From: an uncultured Anaeromyxobacter sp.
GTDB lineage: Bacteria > Myxococcota > Myxococcia > Myxococcales > Anaeromyxobacteraceae
Length of the DNA stretch: 53,780 bases
Assembly (NCBI GenBank): GCA_903904005.1
Contig: CAIVAR010000118.1
Coordinates: forward strand, 1-53,780
Direction of reading: 5' to 3'
Shown here: in pieces, positions 27,208-35,319 of the stretch
Position numbering within the stretch: position 1 is the stretch's first letter
Layout of the letters: the number at the start of each line of letters is the position of its first letter
Made by a program: the position numbers and the translations under genes
The notes under the pieces: generated by a model
Databases searched by the model: none
Told to the model about the DNA's origin: nothing
The model's input: the letters and a program-made list of their open reading frames with translations, nothing else

Positions 27208-28467
27208 CTATCTCGTCACGACCCGGATCTCCGGGAGCGGGAAGATCATTCCTACGCCCGCCTCCAGGGTCGCCTTTTCGCGGGCCAGGAATTCCTCGGC
27301 GAAGTGCCACGGGAGGACGAGGTAGTAATCGGGCTTCAAGCGTCGCGACTCCTCCTCGCTGATGATGGGGATGTCCGTCCCGAGCGTCCGAGCGCCGAAC
27401 TTGTCGGGATTTCGCTCAGCGGCGCAGTCGACGATACGGCTATCGATTCCGCACCACTGGAGGATGGTGTTGCCCTTGGTCGAGGCGCCGTACACGTGAA
27501 TTCGTTTGCCCTCGTGCTTCAACTTGCGAAGGAGCGCGGTCAGTTTCTCGCGGTGAACATCGATGCGGTTCTGGAACGTGACGTAGGGCTTGTCGGTGTC
27601 GAGTTCCATGTCGAACTCGGCCTGGCGCATCTTTCTTATCTGACGAACCCAAGCGTCGTTCTTGAACCGGAAGTTCGACTTGTGCGCGACGAAGCAGCGG
27701 ATGCTGCCACCGTTGATCGCGTTCTCCTCGGCTCGGACGATCTTCAGATCGGCGGCCGCCATGATCCGTTCCAGGACCGAAAGGCTGTAGTACTCGAGGT
27801 GCTCGTGGCAGATCGTGTCGTACGAGTTGATCTCGAGCATCTTCGGCATGTACGACATCTCGAGAATCCAGATGCCCTCGGGTGCCAGGAAGTCTCGGAT
27901 CGACCTTGCGAAACCAACAGGGTCCTCGAGGTCGTAGAACATGGCGATGGACGTGATCGCGTCCATCTTGGTCTCTCCCAACTGCTGGCGAAGTTCCTCG
28001 GAAGGGAAGAGGTCGTGAACGACCGTGACCTCTCCCGGTGGCTGCGTCGCGACGTCGGACGGGTCGATGCCCAGTTTCCTGAATCCGGAAGGGTAGGCCG
28101 CTAGCAGCGTGCAGTCGTTGCAACCGATGTCGAGCACCACAGCGTCGGGCCGTTCAATCATCTGGCAGGCCGCGTCAGCAATGCCCTTTAGGTGATCCCT
28201 CATCGTCCGGTTGGTACCCGAGCGGTACCAGTACGCGGCGTAGAGGATCTCCGGCGGCACGGAGTGGAGCATCTGCAGGAGACCGCAAGCCTTCTCGTCC
28301 CTTGTCGGGTCGCAGCGAACGAGCGAACAATCGATCTGGCGAAACGGCGGCTCTTCCTTGCCCGGCTTGTAAAACGACCCCTGGAGATACTGCTTGCCGA
28401 GGTCGATGACGGGGCTGAGCGCCAGGGATCCACATACCCTGCAAGTCTTCCGATGGATCAGGTGCAT
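27208..28467 (-). CDS. Sugar C-methyltransferase with Zn-binding N-terminus
   Basis: A 419-aa protein with the three-part architecture of sugar C-3/C-5 methyltransferases (TylC3/NovU-like): an N-terminal zinc-binding segment (CRVCGS, later Cys residues), the SAM domain with VVLDIGCNDCTLLAAYP near residue 110 and CHEHLEYYSLSVLERI, and a C-terminal domain with HVYGASTKGNTILQWCG. These enzymes C-methylate 4-keto deoxysugar nucleotides. As first gene of the minus-strand operon it implies a branched-chain sugar. A 12-bp palindrome lies 6 bases upstream. Confidence 0.88.
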   Translation of the reverse strand: MHLIHRKTCRVCGSLALSPVIDLGKQYLQGSFYKPGKEEPPFRQIDCSLVRCDPTRDEKACGLLQMLHSVPPEILYAAYWYRSGTNRTMRDHLKGIADAACQMIERPDAVVLDIGCNDCTLLAAYPSGFRKLGIDPSDVATQPPGEVTVVHDLFPSEELRQQLGETKMDAITSIAMFYDLEDPVGFARSIRDFLAPEGIWILEMSYMPKMLEINSYDTICHEHLEYYSLSVLERIMAAADLKIVRAEENAINGGSIRCFVAHKSNFRFKNDAWVRQIRKMRQAEFDMELDTDKPYVTFQNRIDVHREKLTALLRKLKHEGKRIHVYGASTKGNTILQWCGIDSRIVDCAAERNPDKFGARTLGTDIPIISEEESRRLKPDYYLVLPWHFAEEFLAREKATLEAGVGMIFPLPEIRVVTR

Positions 28468-28473
28468 GGGGTT

Positions 28474-28485
28474 CGTGATATCACG
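28474..28485. promoter_or_regulatory. 12-bp palindrome upstream of the C-methyltransferase operon
   Basis: The perfect palindrome CGTGATATCACG sits 6 bases before the start codon of the minus-strand operon and in the divergent region to the next plus-strand glycosyltransferase. It could be a repressor operator. Perfect 12-bp palindromes arise by chance roughly once per 4 kb, so this is only suggestive. Confidence 0.3.
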
Positions 28486-28591
28486 CGAGCCTCCGGGACG
28501 TCAGGAAAAGGGTCCCGAACAGCGAGCATTGAAGCGTTCCGAGAGTGGCTCAGAGTTAGGGACAACTCCCGCGAAAGGAAGGAACGTTTGC

Positions 28592-29770
28592 ATGGAAGTG
28601 AAGGAAGCCAGGGTCGAAAGCAAGCCTGTCCTGCTCTACGTGATCACCTCCGCCAGTCGTCACGGGGCGCAGAAATACGTCTACGACATGGCGCGCTACG
28701 CCTGGGGCAGAGGAGACTACGACGTTCGAGTCGCAGTCGGTCACCACGGGGACCTCGTTGAGCGACTGACCGCTGTAGGGATTCCGACTTGCACGCTTGG
28801 CCTGAAGCGGGAGGTGGACCTGACGAGTGACGTCCGGGCCTGTATTGAACTCGCGAAACTCCTGCGCGACATCAAGCCATCGGTGCTGCATCTGAACAGT
28901 TCGAAGATTGGCTTCACAGGCGCTGTCCTTGGCCGCTTCCTGAGGGTTCCTCGCATCGTTTTCACGGCGCACGGCTGGCCATTCGAGGTCGCAAGCACTC
29001 GCTCCGCACGCAAAGTGTACACGGCGATGATGTACGCTACGGTGCGTGCAAGCCACTTGACGATTGCAGTCTCCGGCCAGATCAAGGCCGCCTGGGACGG
29101 CACAGGTTTGCTGGAGAAGATCACGGTCATCCACAATGGCATCGAGATTCCATCCCTGATGGCCCGTGAGGCCGCTCGCGCGAGCCTCGCATTCTCCCGC
29201 GTTTCCGGGATCTCCCATGTCGTCTCGATCGGGGAACTGCATCATCGAAAGGGGTTTGACACCGCCATCCAGGCGATGGCGCTTCTTGGGCGCGCCGACG
29301 TTCATTATCACGTCATCGGAGACGGGAACGAGCGGCCAGAGTTGGAACGCCTGATCGAACGACTAGGACTGAAAGGAAGGGTCTACCTCCACGGAGCGAG
29401 GGCAGACGCCGCATCGTATCTCGCGGCGGCCGACCTCTTCCTGGTGCCATCGCGAGTCGAGCCATTCGGATATGTGGCGCTGGAGGCCGCCTCGGCTAGG
29501 GTCCCCTTGGTCGCGACACGGGTCGGCGGACTGCCAGAGATCATCGAGGATCACGTCAGTGGTCTTCTTGCGGAGCCGGACGGACCCGAATCCCTTGCCA
29601 AGGCCTTGCAGCGGATGCTCGGAGCGGACGATGCCTTCCGTGCCCGAATCTGTTCCGCGGCACGGTCGCGAATCGAAGAGGAATTCTCGCTCGAGCGAAT
29701 GTGCAGCCGCACCTACGAGAGCTACTGGAGTGTGCAGCGATGCCGGCCGCGCGGAGAAGCAGGCTGTTGA
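28592..29770 (+). CDS. GT4 glycosyltransferase
   Basis: A 392-aa GT-B enzyme of family GT4: N-terminal LLYVITSASRHGAQKYVYDMA with the donor-side glycine region, HLNSSKIGFTGAVLG, VFTAHGWPFEVAS, VIHNGIEIPSLM, then C-terminal VVSIGELHHRKGFDTAIQAM, YHVIGDGNERPELERLI and the E-x7-E motif EPFGYVALEAASARVPLVAT. An AAAGGAAGGA lies upstream of the ATG. It is divergent from the C-methyltransferase operon and ends 100 bases before the convergent GT2 gene. Confidence 0.85.
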   Translation: MEVKEARVESKPVLLYVITSASRHGAQKYVYDMARYAWGRGDYDVRVAVGHHGDLVERLTAVGIPTCTLGLKREVDLTSDVRACIELAKLLRDIKPSVLHLNSSKIGFTGAVLGRFLRVPRIVFTAHGWPFEVASTRSARKVYTAMMYATVRASHLTIAVSGQIKAAWDGTGLLEKITVIHNGIEIPSLMAREAARASLAFSRVSGISHVVSIGELHHRKGFDTAIQAMALLGRADVHYHVIGDGNERPELERLIERLGLKGRVYLHGARADAASYLAAADLFLVPSRVEPFGYVALEAASARVPLVATRVGGLPEIIEDHVSGLLAEPDGPESLAKALQRMLGADDAFRARICSAARSRIEEEFSLERMCSRTYESYWSVQRCRPRGEAGC

Positions 29771-29870
29771 GAGAGTCGCTCCGAAGGATCGACAGATCCT
29801 GGAAGGCATGAGACCCGGACGGCTCGACCAGCGCCGACGAGGTCATTTCTTCAATAACCTGCCAAGGAGG

Positions 29871-30638
29871 TCAGCGAAAAAGCTTGTCATGAACGGCCTT
29901 TGCGCTGGCGCTTGCGCCCTTGAGAAGTCGAAGGAGTAGAAGCGGCAACTGACGGAGGAGCGGCTCGCCAACCATCAGTTGGGCCCGAAACAGCTCCGTC
30001 GCGCTTCCAGCCCAGTCGGCCTCGCTGGTTCCTCTCATCCCGATCGTCCCGGCCACGAAGTCGAGCTCGCTCCGCGTCGCCCCCCCCCTGCAGGCTTGGA
30101 GTACGAAGAGCGAATCCGCCGCGATCGGGAGCTTTCTGGAATAAAGGCCAAAGCGATCATGCAGGGATCGCCGAAAGGCTGTTCCAATCGAGTGGTTGGC
30201 AATGAAGGCCTTCTCGCCCACCAGCCACGAGGGGCCCCTCCTGATGCGGAAGAGGTACCGGTCGTATGACACTGGGGCAGCAAGAATGTCTCGAGGGGTT
30301 CCCTCAATCGCTGATCGAAAGCGGGCGATCGCGTCATCAGAGAATGCGTCATCCGCTCCGGCTACAAGGTAGTAGTCGCCCTTCGCCATTGACAGGCCGC
30401 GATTGAGCGCATCGTAAATGCCGAAATCCCGCTGGGACGAAATCCTGATGCGCAGGTCCGTGACGGAACGGAGCAATTCCAACGTCCCGTCCGTCGAGCC
30501 GCCGTCCGCCACGACCCATTCGAAGTCCGGGTCGGTCTGGCGTCGAAGGCTCTCGATCAGGCCCGGTAGCGTGGCGACGCAGTTGTAACCCGCCGTGACG
30601 ACGCTGATCGTCAACGCCCTCTCGTTCGACGGCTCCAC
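29871..30638 (-). CDS. GT2 glycosyltransferase (WcaA-like)
   Basis: A 255-aa GT-A enzyme: LTISVVTAGYNCVATLPGLI, WVVADGGSTDGTLELL and YYLVAGADDAFSDDAI with the DD metal site. The start is chosen as GTG at 30638 because AGGAGG lies exactly 7 bases upstream; an upstream in-frame ATG at 30692 would add 18 residues. The C-terminus is hydrophobic-basic (LLRQLPLLLLRLLKG). It is downstream of and co-oriented with the WbpV-like SDR. Substrate unknown. Confidence 0.82.
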   Translation of the reverse strand: MEPSNERALTISVVTAGYNCVATLPGLIESLRRQTDPDFEWVVADGGSTDGTLELLRSVTDLRIRISSQRDFGIYDALNRGLSMAKGDYYLVAGADDAFSDDAIARFRSAIEGTPRDILAAPVSYDRYLFRIRRGPSWLVGEKAFIANHSIGTAFRRSLHDRFGLYSRKLPIAADSLFVLQACRGGATRSELDFVAGTIGMRGTSEADWAGSATELFRAQLMVGEPLLRQLPLLLLRLLKGASASAKAVHDKLFR

Positions 30639-30745
30639 TTCATAACCTCCTGCAAGACTTCCTTCGTGTGAGGTCACCTTTGCCAGCAGCATACTTCTTT
30701 GGTCCCGGGAGGGAGCAAACGCAGGCGCAAGGCGTCCGACGACGA

Positions 30746-31729
30746 TCAAGTGGGAGCGTCTTGGACTGCCCGCCGGAGCCCCTCCTCCACCGAGATTGGT
30801 GGGTGCCAGTCGAGAAGTCGACAGGTCGGCCCGATGTCCACCTGCAGCGAACCGCAGAGGCGCTGTGCAACCTCCTTCCAGCCGAGCAGTGCCGCTGCAC
30901 TCCGGAGGAGATAAGGGGGCACTTGGAACAAGCGCACACGCAGACCAAGTGCCCGGCCTGTGCAACGAAGGAGTTCAGGCGTCGAAAGGTCCGTGCCGTC
31001 GCTGACGAGGAGGGTCTGTCCGCCAGCGCGCTCGTGGCGAAGGCAAACAGCGATAAGGTCCACGAGGTTGTCAACGGCAACGAAGCTGCGCCGATTGTCC
31101 ACGGAAGCGAGGGGCAGAGGGATGCCACGCCGGAGAATGTCAAGAAGCCGTCGGAAGTTCCCCGGCGCGCCTGGTCCAATCACCAGAGGAGGACGGACAA
31201 TTACAACTTGCAGGCCGGTCTCCAGGGCAGTCCGCCGCAGGCACTCCTCGGCCTCGAGCTTCGAGAAGGAATAGGGGGAGTGCGGCGCTGGCGGATCGGT
31301 GGCGGCGAAGGGCACTCCACGCGTCTCGGATCCGTTCACGCCGATCGAACTGACGAAGACAAGCCGCTTGACCTCCGCCGCCGCTGCCTGCCGTGCCAAG
31401 TTCAAGCTGCCTGCAACGTTCACGCGGCGGAAGTCAGCCAAGGGGTCGTTGACCACCTCGCGCAGCACATGGGCGCGGGCCGCGAGATGCACGACCACTT
31501 CGACGCCCTCTAGCGCCTTTCCCCAGTCCGTGGAAGGGCCGATGTCGCCAACCTCGATCGAGTGGTCGATGGACGAAATGCCTGGCCGAGTGCCGCGAAC
31601 AGCGCGGCGAACACGCTCTCCGCGCCAGGAGAGGTATGCACAGAGCCTTCGACCTATGAAGCCGTCGGCGCCCGTGACGAGGACGGTCCTTGCTCGGTGC
31701 TTCCATTCGCTCGCTGGGGTGTCCGGCAC
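30746..31729 (-). CDS. WbpV-like UDP-4-keto-sugar reductase/epimerase
   Basis: A 327-aa SDR from a GTG start: VLVTGADGFIGRRLCAYL, FVSSIGVNG, HSPYSFSKLEAEE (YxxxK) and VRPPLVIGPGAPGNFRRLL. This pattern matches the WbpV/WreQ group, which reduces UDP-4-keto-6-deoxy-GlcNAc (made by WbpM) to UDP-D-FucNAc or UDP-D-QuiNAc. It is divergent from a WbpL/WecA-like gene, the same partnership as in Pseudomonas O-antigen loci, and a WbpM homologue is 6 kb away. Confidence 0.8.
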   Translation of the reverse strand: MPDTPASEWKHRARTVLVTGADGFIGRRLCAYLSWRGERVRRAVRGTRPGISSIDHSIEVGDIGPSTDWGKALEGVEVVVHLAARAHVLREVVNDPLADFRRVNVAGSLNLARQAAAAEVKRLVFVSSIGVNGSETRGVPFAATDPPAPHSPYSFSKLEAEECLRRTALETGLQVVIVRPPLVIGPGAPGNFRRLLDILRRGIPLPLASVDNRRSFVAVDNLVDLIAVCLRHERAGGQTLLVSDGTDLSTPELLRCTGRALGLRVRLFQVPPYLLRSAAALLGWKEVAQRLCGSLQVDIGPTCRLLDWHPPISVEEGLRRAVQDAPT

Positions 31730-31757
31730 GTCCGTTTCGTTCCTTTCATCCTGAGGT

Positions 31758-31780
31758 CACGACCATTGTACGATGTCGTG
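31758..31780. promoter_or_regulatory. Inverted repeat in the WbpV/WbpL divergent promoter region
   Basis: CACGAC and GTCGTG flank an 11-base AT-richer spacer in the 95-base gap between two divergent genes. Such an arm arrangement may bind a dimeric regulator, or be part of two overlapping promoters. The evidence is symmetry and position only. Confidence 0.3.
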
Positions 31781-31824
31781 GCCACATTCTGGAGAGAGCG
31801 AATTCCCGAACGGCCCAGACATCG

Positions 31825-32865
31825 ATGACCCTTCCCCTCCTGATCGCCTTCCTCGGTGCCTGCCTCGCCTCCGGTCTGATCGTGCGCGCCACACGGGACG
31901 TCGCGAACCGTCGTTCCTTGCTCGACCATCCGAACGACAGGAGCTCCCACTCGATTCCCAAACCCCGGCTCGGCGGAGTGGGGATCATGGCGCCCGTCCT
32001 GGTCCTGGGGGTGGGGCTCATAGCCGCAGGGCATTCTCCGAGGACGCTCCTCGTACCCCTGGGCGCCACCGGATGCATCGCGCTCCTTGGATTGGTGGAT
32101 GACTTGCGTCCATTGCCAGCCAGGGTCCGCTTCGCGGTACAGGTGGCGCTGGCCTCCCTCGTGGTTGCCACGTCGTCGGGGCGCCTGATCGCGGGATCCA
32201 GTGTGCTCGGAGGGTTGCTCCCAGGGCCGGTAGTGGCTGCCCTGTCAGTGGTGTGGATCGTCTGGCTGACCAATTTGTACAACTTCATGGACGGAATCGA
32301 CGGACTCGCCGGCAGCCAGGCACTCGTTGCCTCGCTGGGGCTCATGGTGGTTGCCGTCGGGCTCGGTTCCGGCGCGAGCGGATGGCTCCTTGCTTCGCTG
32401 GCCGGTTCCAGTCTCGGGTTCCTTCTTTTTAACTTCCCGCCGTCCTCCATCTTCATGGGAGACGTGGGAGCGACTGCGATCGGCTTCTTCTTCGGAGCCC
32501 TACCGCTATTTCCCGAGGTGAAGCCCGTGCCGGTAGAACTCGTCGCCCTCGCGCTTTCGCTGTTCCTTCTCGACGCCACGGCTACACTGCTCCGCCGGGC
32601 TGCCGCCGGCGAGAAGTGGTACTCCCCACACCGCACACACCTGTACCAGCGGCCGGTGGCGCTAGGAAAGAGCCACCTCAGCGTCACCATGACGGCGACG
32701 GGCGCCATGGTGATCGTCGCCGCGTGTGTGGCCTGTTGGGGCCGAAGCAGCCCAGCAGTCCGTGTTGCCCTCGCCAGCGTTCCGCTTGTGCTCGTCGCGA
32801 CCGGGCACGTCATGGTGGGAAGGATGGAGCGCGCCGGTCAGGCCAGGGCGCGACTGGATGCTTGA
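31825..32865 (+). CDS. Undecaprenyl-phosphate GlcNAc/FucNAc-1-phosphate transferase (WbpL/WecA-like)
   Basis: A 346-aa polytopic inner-membrane PNPT-family enzyme that starts glycan assembly by moving a HexNAc-1-phosphate to undecaprenyl phosphate. Conserved motifs: DHPNDRSSHSIPKPRLGGVG, LGLVDDLRPLPA (DD pair), NLYNFMDGIDGLAG, SSIFMGDVGATAIGF and the C-terminal HRTHLYQR (HxxH motif). About ten hydrophobic segments. Its partnership with WbpV-like and WbpM-like genes points to UDP-FucNAc or UDP-QuiNAc as donor. The ATG at 31825 is chosen; a longer reading is unlikely. Confidence 0.9.
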   Translation: MTLPLLIAFLGACLASGLIVRATRDVANRRSLLDHPNDRSSHSIPKPRLGGVGIMAPVLVLGVGLIAAGHSPRTLLVPLGATGCIALLGLVDDLRPLPARVRFAVQVALASLVVATSSGRLIAGSSVLGGLLPGPVVAALSVVWIVWLTNLYNFMDGIDGLAGSQALVASLGLMVVAVGLGSGASGWLLASLAGSSLGFLLFNFPPSSIFMGDVGATAIGFFFGALPLFPEVKPVPVELVALALSLFLLDATATLLRRAAAGEKWYSPHRTHLYQRPVALGKSHLSVTMTATGAMVIVAACVACWGRSSPAVRVALASVPLVLVATGHVMVGRMERAGQARARLDA

Positions 32866-32940
32866 CGCAGGGTACCTGCTCGACGGTGTGGCCCCGATAA
32901 GGTATTGATCCGAGCCGGGCGGCGGCCAAGCCGCAGTTGT

Positions 32941-35310
32941 ATGCCACTCATGACCATTCACCTTTCCCGCATGATCCGGCGAGCCGCTCTTCTGGGGATG
33001 CTCGGAGCGCTCCTCGTTGCCCTGCCTGCCGGCGCTCAGGAAGCAGCCCCGCCCGGTACGGTGCCACAGCAGGAGGCCCTGGGTGCCGTCATAGGCGCCG
33101 GCGCCGGCGCCGGCCAGCGAGTCGAGACGCTGCGCTCTCCTTCTGCGATCCCGATGGCCCCCCAGGCGGTCGTCACTCCCTCGGCGCCACCCGCTGTCCC
33201 TGCGCAACCCCCCCCCACCGACTTCCAGCGTTTCATCGCCACCTCGGTGGGAGCGCTCCTCCCCGTCTTCGGCCAGAGCCTCTTCGCTGCCCCGCCCAGC
33301 ACCTTCGCGCCCCTGAGCGACCTCGCCCCGACCGCCGACTACGTGGTCGGACCCGGCGACGAACTCCGGGTCCGTGCCTGGGGCCAGGTGGACATCGACG
33401 TCAGCGCGGTGGTCACCCGCGAGGGCACCATCACCATCCCGCGCGTGGGCGTCGTTCCGGTGGCCGGCATCCGCTACCAGGACCTGAACGCCACCACCCG
33501 AGCCGCGGTGGGGCGCCTCTACAAGAATTTCGACCTGGCCGTCTCGCTGGGCAGGCTCCGTTCCATCCAGGTCTTCGTGGTCGGCCAGGCGGTGCGCCCC
33601 GGGCTCTACACCATCAGCTCGCTCAGCACGCTACTGAACGGCCTCTTCGCTTCGGGCGGTCCTGCCCCCACCGGCTCGATGCGACAGATCGAGCTGCGGC
33701 GCGCCGGGTCGCTGGTCGGCCAGCTCGATCTGTACGACCTGCTCCTCAAGGGGGACAAGTCGAAGGACCTTCGGCTCCAGTCGGGCGACGTGATCTTCAT
33801 CCCGCCCAGGGGCCCGGTGGCCGCCATCTCCGGGGGCGTGAAGACGCCCGCGATCTTTGAGCTAGCCAGTGCCGACACGCGCATCTCGGAGCTGATCGCC
33901 TACGCAGGCGGAACCACCACCACCGCCGACACCCAGTCGATCCAGCTGGAGCGGCTCGATCAGAAGCTGGGGCGGGTGGTGCAGGAGCTTCCCTGGGCGC
34001 CTCTCGCGCTCGCCACCCCGCTCCGCGACGGTGACGTGGTCCTGCTTCGCACCATCTCCCAGCGCTTCGAGAACGCCGTCACCTTGCGCGGCAACGTGGC
34101 CTTCCCGATCCGCACCGAGTGGAAGAAGGGGCTCACCGTGTCGGGTCTCATCCCCGACCGACGGATCCTGATCCCCGAGGGCTACTGGGCCCGGATCGGT
34201 GGCCTCACCTCCGAGGGGCCTCGTCAGAGCGGTACCCGCGCATCCGACGGGCTACGCCCGGATGGTACCCGCGCCTCCGACGGGCTACGCCCGGATGGTA
34301 CCCGCGCCTCGTCCCGGGACATGTCTGGGCGGCTCGCGGTCGACGTGGAGAATCTGCTCGACGAGGTGAACTGGGACTACGCCGTCATCGAGCGGCTCGA
34401 CCGCGCCCGGCTGGAGCCCCAGGTCATTCCCTTCAACCTTCGCAAGGCGGTGGTCGATCGCGACCCGGCCAGCGACCTGCCGCTCGAGCCCGGCGACGTT
34501 GTCACCGTCTTCTCGCAGAAGGACGTGCTCTCGCCCGCCGAGAAGCGCTTCCAGATCGTGCGCATAGAGGGCGAGGTGAACACACCCGGCATCTACCAGG
34601 TTCGCCCGGGCGAGACCCTTCGCCAGCTGGTGGCCCGCGCCGGCGGGCTAAGCAAGAATGCTTACCTCTTCGGCGCCGAGTTCAGTCGCGAGAGTGTTCG
34701 CAAGGACCAGCAGGCCCGGCTCGACGAGGTGGGGCGCCGCGCCGAGGCGGCGCTGGAGCGATCGTCCACGGAGCGGCTCGCACGGGCCACCTCCGAGGAC
34801 GCCACTGCGGCCAGGTCCCAGATGGAGACCCAGCGGGCCGCCATCGCCCGCCTGCGCGCCCTCCGTGCCTCCGGCCGCATCGTGCTTGGGCTGCAGCCGG
34901 ATGCAAGCAAGGTGGAGGATCTGCCCGACCTCGTGCTCGAGGACTCGGATCGGTTCTTCGTGCCCTACACCTTCTCGTCGGTGGGCGTCTACGGGGCGGT
35001 CTACGCCCAGTCGAGCCTCATCTACAGGCCCGGGAACCGCCTGGGTGACTACCTGGCCATGGCAGGGGGCCCCACCAGCAGCGCCGACTCGGGCAGCACC
35101 TATGTGCTCCGCGCCGACGGATCGGTCTTCGCGCGACGGCACGTGGGGCTCTTCGGCAGCTTCGACGGGAAGGTGCTCGCGCCGAACGACGCCATCGTGG
35201 TGCCCGAGGACTACAACCCGACCAACTGGGTCCGGGAGCTGAAGGACTGGTCGCAGATCTTCTTCAACTTCGGCCTGGGCGTGGCGGCGTTGAAGGTGCT
35301 GGTGCCGTGA
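32941..35310 (+). CDS. Wza-type outer-membrane polysaccharide export protein
   Basis: A 789-aa export protein, about twice E. coli Wza. A signal peptide ends near VALPAGAQ. There is no lipobox Cys visible. A Poly_export domain (TADYVVGPGDELRVRAWG) begins near residue 130, followed by several SLBB-like domains (VFVVGQAVRPGLYTI; VRIEGEVNTPGIYQV; GVYGAVYAQ). A coiled-coil-like charged segment lies near residues 575-650, and the C-terminal NWVRELKDWSQIFFNFG may be the membrane helix. A 33-bp tandem repeat is inserted near residue 430. The start could also be ATG at 32950 or TTG at 32905. Confidence 0.88.
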   Translation: MPLMTIHLSRMIRRAALLGMLGALLVALPAGAQEAAPPGTVPQQEALGAVIGAGAGAGQRVETLRSPSAIPMAPQAVVTPSAPPAVPAQPPPTDFQRFIATSVGALLPVFGQSLFAAPPSTFAPLSDLAPTADYVVGPGDELRVRAWGQVDIDVSAVVTREGTITIPRVGVVPVAGIRYQDLNATTRAAVGRLYKNFDLAVSLGRLRSIQVFVVGQAVRPGLYTISSLSTLLNGLFASGGPAPTGSMRQIELRRAGSLVGQLDLYDLLLKGDKSKDLRLQSGDVIFIPPRGPVAAISGGVKTPAIFELASADTRISELIAYAGGTTTTADTQSIQLERLDQKLGRVVQELPWAPLALATPLRDGDVVLLRTISQRFENAVTLRGNVAFPIRTEWKKGLTVSGLIPDRRILIPEGYWARIGGLTSEGPRQSGTRASDGLRPDGTRASDGLRPDGTRASSRDMSGRLAVDVENLLDEVNWDYAVIERLDRARLEPQVIPFNLRKAVVDRDPASDLPLEPGDVVTVFSQKDVLSPAEKRFQIVRIEGEVNTPGIYQVRPGETLRQLVARAGGLSKNAYLFGAEFSRESVRKDQQARLDEVGRRAEAALERSSTERLARATSEDATAARSQMETQRAAIARLRALRASGRIVLGLQPDASKVEDLPDLVLEDSDRFFVPYTFSSVGVYGAVYAQSSLIYRPGNRLGDYLAMAGGPTSSADSGSTYVLRADGSVFARRHVGLFGSFDGKVLAPNDAIVVPEDYNPTNWVRELKDWSQIFFNFGLGVAALKVLVP
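34228..34314 (+). repeat. 33-bp in-frame tandem repeat within the export gene
   Basis: Copies at 34228-34260, 34261-34293 and a partial one at 34294-34314 encode [S/D]GTRASDGLRP. Copies 2 and 3 are identical over the shared length, and copy 1 differs by a few bases. The unit is 11 codons, so length changes keep the frame. This resembles a recent slippage-type expansion. Confidence 0.9.
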
Positions 35311-35319
35311 GTCCGCCGT

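Noticed and set aside
29871-30965. 364-residue reading of the GT2 gene
   Set aside because: The first 110 residues are Ala/Pro/Arg-rich and non-homologous; a perfect AGGAGG at 7-base spacing supports the GTG start at 30638.
34228-34314. Short repeats as a CRISPR array
   Set aside because: The units are contiguous, in frame, with no spacers, and lie inside a coding sequence.
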